DNA from: an uncultured Ruminococcus sp.
GTDB lineage: Bacteria; Bacillota; Clostridia; Oscillospirales; Acutalibacteraceae
Assembly: GCA_902773035.1 (NCBI GenBank)
Contig: CACYDB010000112.1
Coordinates: 1 to 7,243, forward strand
Reading direction: 5' to 3'
Length of the DNA: 7,243 nt
Positions 1 to 5,221 of this stretch are shown in pieces; positions within the stretch are counted from its first letter, which is position 1, and every line of letters begins with the position of its first letter. The notes under the pieces were generated by a model that was not told the origin of the DNA, did no database searches, and saw only the letters and a program-made list of their open reading frames with translations. The position numbers and the translations under genes are program-made.

Positions 1-489
1 AACCCAAAGGAGCTGTTCCTCGGAGAACTGGTCGGTACAGCTCGGGTCGTAGTCGCCCTCGATCGCCATAAAGATGAACAAATCTCCCGTACTCTTTTCA
101 GAAAATGAGAAGTACGGCTTTTCAAGCGATCGAGCCCTTAAAAAAGACTGCTGTCCGATAAGCGTTCCGCATCTCAGGTCGTGATTACCGTTTGAGGTAT
201 GGACGGGGATTTTACAGCCCGACTCCCTGATCACGCGGTGAAAGACCTCCCATTCCTCGTCAGCTCCCGAGGCGTTCGTGACCGTATCTCCCGCGAGAAG
301 AATAAACTCAACTCCCGACTTTTCGGCAAAGCTCAGAGCCTCGCCCCAATGTCTTTCGGCGTTGGTAAAGAAGCCGCAGTTGTCTATATGAGCGTCCGCG
401 AACGCGCAGAAGGTGTACAGAGGCGCGCTGTTTACGAGCTCTTTTATTGTAAGCGGATTATTTGATTTTTTATCCCTGAGCCCGTTCAT
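1..489 (-). CDS. metallophosphoesterase, N-terminal part (runs off left edge)
   Basis: Open reading frame of 163 codons from ATG at 489 to the window edge with no stop, so the C-terminal part is missing. It is a calcineurin-like metallophosphoesterase: D32-x-H34 in FADAHID, G67-D68 followed by N72 (LAGDTVTNASG) and GNHD at 101-104 are the first metal-binding and catalytic motifs of the superfamily; the later histidine and GHxH motifs would lie outside the window. Motif by motif it matches the core of the secreted phosphoesterase just upstream (SGDTVTNATG, DGNHDMR, GDVFIFMALEG there; LAGDTVTNASG, NGNHDLR, GDLFIFMAIEG here), so the two are tandem paralogues. Unlike its neighbour it has no signal peptide and no N-terminal beta-sandwich domain, which suggests a cytoplasmic enzyme. 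The start is set by a strong Shine-Dalgarno (GGGGAGG) five bases upstream; the gap to the preceding stop is 13 bases, so the two are probably co-transcribed. The substrate cannot be told from sequence. Confidence 0.9.
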   Translation of the reverse strand, partial: MNGLRDKKSNNPLTIKELVNSAPLYTFCAFADAHIDNCGFFTNAERHWGEALSFAEKSGVEFILLAGDTVTNASGADEEWEVFHRVIRESGCKIPVHTSNGNHDLRCGTLIGQQSFLRARSLEKPYFSFSEKSTGDLFIFMAIEGDYDPSCTDQFSEEQLLWV

Positions 490-494
490 CAGCG

Positions 495-503
495 CCTCCC
501 CTT
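495..503 (-). promoter_or_regulatory. ribosome binding site of the downstream metallophosphoesterase
   Basis: AAGGGGAGG on the minus strand, five bases before the ATG at 489. It begins at the last base of the upstream TAA stop (505-503). It fixes the start of a gene that is incomplete in this window and suggests read-through or coupled translation from the 899-residue gene. Confidence 0.75.
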
Positions 504-3202
504 TATTTACATTCTAAATTCAAAGTTTTTTCGACTGGATCGTAAGTCATCTCGATACAATCACCCTCGGAAATACCATAAACTGTTACGCTCTTGCCTC
601 TTTCCGACGAGTCAACAAGCGTGTACTGCTCACTCCCGCCCGAGCTGAATGTTAACGACTGACTGTCGGATACACAGCTGTAGGTTTTTGTCTTGGGATT
701 GTAGATACAGAAGCTGAGGTTGCCCGTGTCGGAATGATAATACTCATACGTATAGGTGCCGTCGGCGTTATCGTTAAACCTCACTCCGCTGTCGTAATTC
801 CACTTGTGATTATCGGTGTGATAGTAGAGCGCGAAGCTGTTGTTTGAGCCCTCGGGCTCCGTTTCGGTAACGGGAAGGTTAACGTCCGTGTTGAAGCTGA
901 AGTTTCCGACCTTCAGCTTGCCGTCGGAACCCTCGCCCTTGATATAGAAACAGTTTTTGCCGTATTTTACAAGCGAGATATCAACCGTCTGACCCGTGTT
1001 TGTGCCGTTGCTGAAGATAAGACTATCATACTCCGCCACGGACGCGAAACGTATTGCGTATACGTCGTGACCCGAGTTTGTGCCGACCTTTTTAAGCTTG
1101 GCTCCGGGCCAGCTGACGTTATGCTTATCGCCCTTCCACGCGTAAGCGTAAACCGCGCTCCAGTCGTATGTATTTTCAAAGAAGTAGGTGTCGCCTATAT
1201 CGTAAACCTCAGGCTTGCCTACGTGAGTGACAATCGCCTCGAGGTCGCTGAGCTTCTTATTAAAATCGTCTATAAGAGCGCTGTCCGCGCTTGTTTTTGA
1301 CTCATTCTCCTTGTACAGCTTTTTCAGCGCCTGATACTGGTCGTAGGACGCGAATGAATAGTAGCCCGCAAGCTTCTGGCGAACCTTTGTAAGCTTTGAG
1401 GTAAGATCGCTGTCGCCCGTGAGCTTTTTAGCCGTCTTAGCGGGGCTCTTGGGCTCTTTTACCGCCTTCTGAGAATCTTTCTCTTCGTCAGGCTCGTCCA
1501 ACGAGGAAATCAGAGCGGCAAGGAATTTCTGTATTTTTGTCGCGTCCTTTATGGTGACGTTGCCGTCGTTATCGGTGTCGGCAAGCTTTCTCTGATAATC
1601 CGAAATTGTCAGAAGCTTTGCCAGCGCTCTCTGTATGGTTGTGGTATCGCGGATATTGACTGCGCCGTCGAGGTTGACGTCGCCTTTTTCGTAAGCCTCG
1701 GTAGCGGGCTGAGTCGTCTGAGTTTCAGTCGCCGTGGAGGTTTCCTCTGTTGTTTCTGTCGGCGCGGTAGTATCCGTCGGTCTTGCCGTTGATGAAGTTG
1801 CCTCCGTCGTATCAGGGGCAGATGTAGCCTCGGTTTCGGGCTGAATGGTCACAGGCGTACGCGAGCCCTCCATAATATACGAATACTCGGGAAAAATCAG
1901 TCCGTCTGTAAGATCGGCTCCGTAGAATACAACCTCGTTATCAAACACCTCAACATAATAGCCCTGTGAATTATAACCGACTTCTCCGTCATCATTATAA
2001 TATTCGAGCGAGTTGCTGCCTTCCTTGGCTTTTGTTGTGCCGGCAACAGCAGGATTATGTATCATATTACAGGCTGTGTTGTTCTCATTGGAATAATTGT
2101 AGCCCATCGAAAAATCCTCGTGACTGTGTCCCGACATAAAGATAAGTCCGGGATAATCCAGAAGCACTTTTTTAAATCTTTTTGTTGAGTCGAAGCTTTC
2201 TCTTATATGTCCCTTATAGTATGGATTGGACATCCTGTCGCCCGCTCCGAAGCCGTTAATCGGCGAGTGTTCGATAATATAAACATTTACTCCGGTGTTG
2301 TAGTACTTTTTGATAAGCTTTTCGAGCCAGTTAAGCTGAGCGTCTGAGAACTGGCTTGACTCATTTGCTTTCGACTTGGTATTGCCTTCGAGCGCCATAA
2401 AAATAAATACATCGCCCGAATTTTTTTCGACCATATAATAGTAAGGCTTTTTTGCGTCGTAATTAGCGGCAGTACTGTCGGTACCCGTAGCTCTTATAAA
2501 CGCTTTCAATCCGCTTGACTCACTACTGCTTGGATCATCACTGCGCATATCGTGATTTCCGTCGGATTCCCATACGGGATTTACGTAATCCGAATTGGCA
2601 AGAAGCCTTTCGTATTCTTCCCACTCAGCGTCGGGACCCGTAGCATTGGTAACCGTATCTCCCGAAGTTACAATAAAATCGGTTTTCATCTTAACGCCGT
2701 ATTTAAGAGCGTCCGACCAGCGCTTTGAAGCTTTTTTATAATAAACTCCGTTCGCGTCTTTATCAATATGGATATCGGAATATGAGTTAAAGGTATAAAG
2801 CAGTTTGCCCGCGTTCAGTCTTTTCTTCTCGGGCAGAACATACTGTGCAACCTGTGAATTGCTGTCGTTTAAAGCGACAATTCTTGTCGCGCCCGCGGGA
2901 ATAGTCGTATGTTTATCGAAAGTGAATTTTTTACTTCCGCCTTTTTTGAAAGTATCGGACGCTATCGGATAATAACCGGCTAAAGCTCCGCTGCCGTCAG
3001 CCCAATAGAGCTTATAGTTTGCATCGCCGGCATTGTTAAGCGTAAGCGTACCCTCGGCGTAACCCGCTGTATTCTTATCGGTTCCCGAAAACGTATAAGT
3101 TAACGTAAGACCCTCCGCCGCCGCGTATGAAGCGCAGAAAGCCCATACGAGCGCCAATATTAGAACAACCGATACAATACGTGTTCTTTTTAAGATTTTC
3201 AT
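503..3202 (-). CDS. secreted metallophosphoesterase with dockerin and CBM26-like starch-binding module
   Basis: Multidomain extracellular protein of 899 residues. A basic start and hydrophobic stretch (about 1-28, cleavage likely after SYAAA) form a signal peptide. Residues 31-125 look like a beta-sandwich. The calcineurin-like core (about 133-440) has the full ligand set: D143-x-H145, G181-D182 with N186, G215-N-H-D218, H312 and G358-H-S-H361, so it should be an active two-metal phosphoesterase. A Thr/Ser/Pro/Glu-rich linker (about 450-503) leads to a type I dockerin (506-565) with two calcium loops (D508, N510, D512, D519; D542, D544, D546, D553). Residues 566-660 are charged and then helical, perhaps FIVAR-like. 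Residues 666-770 resemble CBM26 (FFENTYDW, YAYAW, WPG, IFSNG, QTVD). The last 110 residues are an unassigned beta-rich domain. The start has GAGGTGG four bases upstream. Known: dockerins bind scaffoldin cohesins and CBM26 binds alpha-glucans. Inferred: a phosphatase held on a starch-degrading complex. Substrate unknown. Confidence 0.9.
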   Translation of the reverse strand: MKILKRTRIVSVVLILALVWAFCASYAAAEGLTLTYTFSGTDKNTAGYAEGTLTLNNAGDANYKLYWADGSGALAGYYPIASDTFKKGGSKKFTFDKHTTIPAGATRIVALNDSNSQVAQYVLPEKKRLNAGKLLYTFNSYSDIHIDKDANGVYYKKASKRWSDALKYGVKMKTDFIVTSGDTVTNATGPDAEWEEYERLLANSDYVNPVWESDGNHDMRSDDPSSSESSGLKAFIRATGTDSTAANYDAKKPYYYMVEKNSGDVFIFMALEGNTKSKANESSQFSDAQLNWLEKLIKKYYNTGVNVYIIEHSPINGFGAGDRMSNPYYKGHIRESFDSTKRFKKVLLDYPGLIFMSGHSHEDFSMGYNYSNENNTACNMIHNPAVAGTTKAKEGSNSLEYYNDDGEVGYNSQGYYVEVFDNEVVFYGADLTDGLIFPEYSYIMEGSRTPVTIQPETEATSAPDTTEATSSTARPTDTTAPTETTEETSTATETQTTQPATEAYEKGDVNLDGAVNIRDTTTIQRALAKLLTISDYQRKLADTDNDGNVTIKDATKIQKFLAALISSLDEPDEEKDSQKAVKEPKSPAKTAKKLTGDSDLTSKLTKVRQKLAGYYSFASYDQYQALKKLYKENESKTSADSALIDDFNKKLSDLEAIVTHVGKPEVYDIGDTYFFENTYDWSAVYAYAWKGDKHNVSWPGAKLKKVGTNSGHDVYAIRFASVAEYDSLIFSNGTNTGQTVDISLVKYGKNCFYIKGEGSDGKLKVGNFSFNTDVNLPVTETEPEGSNNSFALYYHTDNHKWNYDSGVRFNDNADGTYTYEYYHSDTGNLSFCIYNPKTKTYSCVSDSQSLTFSSGGSEQYTLVDSSERGKSVTVYGISEGDCIEMTYDPVEKTLNLECK

Positions 3203-3219
3203 TTTACCACCTCAGGCTC

Positions 3220-3249
3220 ATTATACTATGCTTTCGGGATAGATTTCAA
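3220..3249 (-). promoter_or_regulatory. candidate promoter of the secreted metallophosphoesterase gene
   Basis: On the minus strand, TTGAAA (3249-3244) and a perfect TATAAT (3225-3220) lie 18 bases apart. A start about seven bases past the -10 box gives a leader of only about 11 bases, with the Shine-Dalgarno GAGGTGG (3213-3207) at its very 5' end. A second TATAAT at 3268-3263 would give a more usual leader of about 50 bases but has no good -35 box. There is no terminator in the 70-base gap after apbE, so read-through from apbE is also possible. Confidence 0.45.
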
Positions 3250-3272
3250 ACCTTAACAGCGTATTATATTTG

Positions 3273-4268
3273 TCAATTTTTAACTACTTCATAACGGTCG
3301 CTTTCGGAAAGTGTGAAATCATTCACAATTCCCTCGCTGATATAAAGCTTTTTGTCAGTGGTCAGAATCACATAGTCAAAATCGGGATTATCCCTGTGAT
3401 ACTCGCGCGCTCCGTCGAGCCCCTTGACGAACAGCGCTGTAGAAAGCGCGTCGCTGAGAGTTCCGCTGTCCGAGATAACCGTCACCGAAGCAATTCCGTT
3501 ATCGGAGGGGAAGCCTGTTTGGGTGTCGATAATATGTATATATCTCCTGCCGTCCTTCTCAAAGTATCGCTCATAGCCTCCCGAGGTCGCGACGACCTTG
3601 TCCGAGCAGCTCACAAAGCCTATGTAATCGGAAGGATTATCCGGGTCAGCGATTCCGACCCGCCACGGCGTACCGTCGGGTTTCCTGCCGTGGACGGCAA
3701 TCGTGCCTCCGAGGTTGAGCAGGGAGGTTTCCACGTTATTATCGCCGAGAATTTCAAGGCACTTATCGGCGGCGTAGCCCTTCGCGACTGCGCCGAGGTC
3801 AAGCTTGGCGTTATTTTTGAGCTTGACCTTATCATTGTCAACCTCTATGTTTTTATAGTTGACAACTTTGAGCGCGGACTGTATCTCCTGCTTTTCGGGC
3901 ACCCTGTACTTACCGCTGAGAAAGCCCCATTTTTCAACGACAGGCAGGATCGTAACGTCAAGCGCGCCGTCGAGCCTGTCGCAGAGAGTCAGCGACCTTT
4001 TCAGCAGGGCTGAAAGATCGTCGGAGGGCTTGACCTCCTTGTCGCGATTGAGGGCGTAAACCTCGCTGTTTTTATCCGTAACGGAAAAGAGTGAGTCGAG
4101 CCTTTTTATCTCGCCCGTAAGCTTTTCGCCTACGCTCTCATCGCCGTAGTATTCGATTTTCATAAATGTGTCCATAGCCTCGACAGATACGCTCTGCTTT
4201 TGCGTACCGCAGGAAGCGAGCGTTAAAACGAGGATCGCCGCCGAAAACGCGGCTAATAATTTTTTCAT
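3273..4268 (-). CDS. apbE: FAD:protein FMN transferase (ApbE family), lipoprotein
   Basis: 331 residues, the usual length for ApbE. The enzyme splits FAD and links FMN by a phosphoester bond to a Thr or Ser of target proteins on the outer face of the membrane; known targets include RnfG and RnfD of Rnf complexes. The N-terminus is a lipoprotein signal peptide with lipobox LASC (Cys20), placing it on the outer face of the cytoplasmic membrane. Family motifs in order: AMDTF (31-35), LDGALDVTILPVVEKWGF (99-116), LDLGAVAKGYAAD (156-168), NLGG (185-188), PDGTPWRVGIADP (197-209), VATSGGYERYF (226-236), HIIDTQTGFP (245-254) and the magnesium-binding D273-ALST277. The usual Pro in HIIDPxTG is Thr here, outside the metal site. 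The ATG at 4268 has no Shine-Dalgarno; promoter spacing suggests a leaderless mRNA. It is divergent from the NusG-II/Gx pair and near rnfEAB, which supports flavinylation of this Rnf complex as its job. Confidence 0.95.
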   Translation of the reverse strand: MKKLLAAFSAAILVLTLASCGTQKQSVSVEAMDTFMKIEYYGDESVGEKLTGEIKRLDSLFSVTDKNSEVYALNRDKEVKPSDDLSALLKRSLTLCDRLDGALDVTILPVVEKWGFLSGKYRVPEKQEIQSALKVVNYKNIEVDNDKVKLKNNAKLDLGAVAKGYAADKCLEILGDNNVETSLLNLGGTIAVHGRKPDGTPWRVGIADPDNPSDYIGFVSCSDKVVATSGGYERYFEKDGRRYIHIIDTQTGFPSDNGIASVTVISDSGTLSDALSTALFVKGLDGAREYHRDNPDFDYVILTTDKKLYISEGIVNDFTLSESDRYEVVKN

Positions 4269-4274
4269 ATCGTT

Positions 4275-4304
4275 ATAATATCAAACGGCAAGCCGCCTTG
4301 TCAA
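4275..4304 (-). promoter_or_regulatory. apbE promoter
   Basis: On the minus strand a perfect -35 box TTGACA (4304-4299) is 18 bases from the -10 box TATTAT (4280-4275). Six bases then separate the -10 box from the apbE ATG at 4268, so the expected transcription start is the A of the start codon. The -35 box is half of the palindrome TGTCAATTGACA. Confidence 0.7.
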
Positions 4305-4310
4305 TTGACA
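4299..4310. promoter_or_regulatory. 12-bp palindrome shared by two divergent -35 boxes
   Basis: TGTCAATTGACA is a perfect palindrome. Its right half is the plus-strand TTGACA (4305-4310) and its left half is the minus-strand TTGACA (4304-4299), so the two consensus -35 boxes abut. Polymerase bound to one promoter should exclude the other, and a regulator bound here would control both. Whether it is also an operator cannot be told from one copy. Confidence 0.6.
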
Positions 4311-4332
4311 CAGAAAAATTTATAGGTATAAT
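4305..4332 (+). promoter_or_regulatory. promoter of the NusG-II/Gx operon
   Basis: Perfect TTGACA (4305-4310) and perfect TATAAT (4327-4332), 16 bases apart. Seven bases follow before the ATG at 4340, so transcription should start at or next to the start codon. No Shine-Dalgarno is present between them. Confidence 0.75.
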
Positions 4333-4339
4333 TAAAGCT

Positions 4340-4705
4340 ATGAAGTATAAAATCCTTATAATAATCTGCGTTATTCTTACGGTTCTCGGAGCGGTCGGAA
4401 GCATACTTGTACTCAACTCCCCTCCGAAAACAGAAGTTAATATTATTTCCGACGGCAAGGTTATCCGCTCTCTCGATTTAAGCGCTCAGGAGGACGTCGA
4501 GTTCACGGTCACTTACAAGGGCAAATCCAACGTAGTCGAGGTCAGGGACGGCAAAATCCGCGTCAAAGAGGCTGACTGTCCCGATAAGACCTGCGTTAAA
4601 ACAGGCTGGCTGAGCTCGTCGGCTATGCCGATAGTATGCCTGCCGAACCGCCTTGTGATCGAGTTCAACGATAATGAAAGCGAGGTGGACGCTGTTGCGT
4701 GGTAA
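4340..4705 (+). CDS. membrane-anchored NusG domain II protein
   Basis: 121 residues. An N-terminal hydrophobic segment (about 4-25) acts as an uncleaved anchor or signal sequence, with the rest expected outside the membrane. The remainder is a small beta domain of the NusG domain II family with the family signature ADC80PDKTC85VKTGW and, after a short loop, C100LPNRLVIE. The three conserved cysteines suggest a metal or redox role, but none is proven. Despite the name it has no NGN or KOW domain and is not a transcription factor. I chose ATG 4340: the in-frame TTG at 4298 lies upstream of the -10 box and would put the -35 box inside the gene. The Gx gene overlaps its 3' end. Genes of this family recur beside Rnf, ApbE and other extracytosolic flavoprotein genes, so a role in that electron-transfer system is likely. 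Confidence 0.85.
   Translation: MKYKILIIICVILTVLGAVGSILVLNSPPKTEVNIISDGKVIRSLDLSAQEDVEFTVTYKGKSNVVEVRDGKIRVKEADCPDKTCVKTGWLSSSAMPIVCLPNRLVIEFNDNESEVDAVAW
4682..4688 (+). promoter_or_regulatory. ribosome binding site that sets a TTG start for the Gx gene
   Basis: GAGGTGG lies inside the end of the NusG-II gene, six bases before TTG 4695, and is identical to the site in front of the secreted phosphoesterase gene. The earlier in-frame ATG at 4674 has no such site in front of it. Confidence 0.6.
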
Positions 4706-5204
4706 TTTAAGACGGCTTACGGAGCTTTCCCTGCTGACAGCCGCCGCGCTGATAATCTTCATAATCGAGCTGCAAATCCCGAGCCCGTTCGTCATCCCGG
4801 GAATAAAGCTCGGACTTTCAAACATCATAACCGTCTACGCCGTGTACCGTTACCGAGCTTTTGAAGCGTTCTCGGTGCTGATCGTCAGGATACTACTCGG
4901 CTCGATTTTTTCGGGAAATCTGACGGCGCTTATTTACAGCCTGACGGGAGGACTGCTGTGCTTTTTGGGAATGCTCGTTTTCAAGAGATTTATCGACGAG
5001 CGTCACCTGTGGATTTCGAGCGTTTTCGGCGCGGTACTGCACAACACAGGTCAAATCGCCGCCGCTCTACTGCTCCTGCAAACACCGCAGATCCTTATGT
5101 ATTATCCGTTTTTGCTATTGGCGGGATGTCTTTCGGGAGCGTTCACGGGACTGTGCGCGCAAATCATTGTAAACAGAATAGATATAAGAAAATCGGACAG
5201 CTGA
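4695..5204 (+). CDS. Gx transporter family membrane protein (old name: heptaprenyl diphosphate synthase component I)
   Basis: 169 residues from TTG 4695, or 176 from ATG 4674; the TTG is preferred because it has a Shine-Dalgarno at the right distance and begins MRGNLRRLTELSLL, like relatives. It overlaps the NusG-II gene by 11 bases, a sign of translational coupling. Hydrophobicity suggests five or six membrane segments (about 11-29, 41-55, 57-71, 76-96, 106-128, 134-158). Family marks are IPGIKLGLSN (34-43) and LHNTGQ (115-120). The family resembles small ECF-type substrate-binding membrane proteins; its ligand is not established, and the heptaprenyl synthase name is a legacy annotation. Pairing with a NusG-II gene, ApbE and Rnf points to a flavin, quinone-precursor or electron-transfer role at the membrane, which is inference. 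The stop codon lies in the loop of the terminator hairpin. Confidence 0.85.
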   Translation: MRGNLRRLTELSLLTAAALIIFIIELQIPSPFVIPGIKLGLSNIITVYAVYRYRAFEAFSVLIVRILLGSIFSGNLTALIYSLTGGLLCFLGMLVFKRFIDERHLWISSVFGAVLHNTGQIAAALLLLQTPQILMYYPFLLLAGCLSGAFTGLCAQIIVNRIDIRKSDS

Positions 5205-5220
5205 ACTGTCCGATTTTTGC
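5189..5220. terminator. bidirectional intrinsic terminator between convergent genes
   Basis: A perfect 12-bp stem (AAAATCGGACAG, 5189-5200, with CTGTCCGATTTT, 5206-5217) closes a 5-base loop CTGAA. T-rich runs follow on the plus strand (5213-5218 and on to 5229) and on the minus strand (TTTTCTTAT). It lies between the ends of the Gx gene (5204) and rnfB (5222) and can stop transcription both ways. The TGA of the Gx gene is in the loop. Confidence 0.9.
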
Positions 5221-5221
5221 T

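Noticed and set aside
199..465. Plus-strand reading frame of 88 codons
   Set aside because: It lies opposite the phosphoesterase frame, which has clear catalytic motifs; the plus-strand product has no recognisable feature and no good ribosome binding site.
1694..1855. Thr/Ser/Pro/Glu-rich coding stretch as a DNA tandem repeat
   Set aside because: The codons vary and there is no fixed period; it is an interdomain linker of low complexity.
3248..3276. TTGACA at 3276-3271 as -35 box of the phosphoesterase gene
   Set aside because: At 16-18 bases spacing there is no acceptable -10 box (AGGTTT or similar); TTGAAA with TATAAT further down is better.
3270..4013. Plus-strand reading frame of 247 codons opposite apbE
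   Set aside because: apbE on the minus strand has every family motif; the opposite frame is open only because of the codon bias of apbE.
4298..4339. TTG at 4298 as start of the NusG-II gene
   Set aside because: It lies within the shared palindrome, ahead of the -10 box, so it would not be in the mRNA made from this promoter; the added residues are not membrane-anchor-like.
4340..4705. NusG transcription elongation factor
   Set aside because: There is a membrane anchor and only the domain II-like part with three conserved cysteines; NGN and KOW domains are absent.
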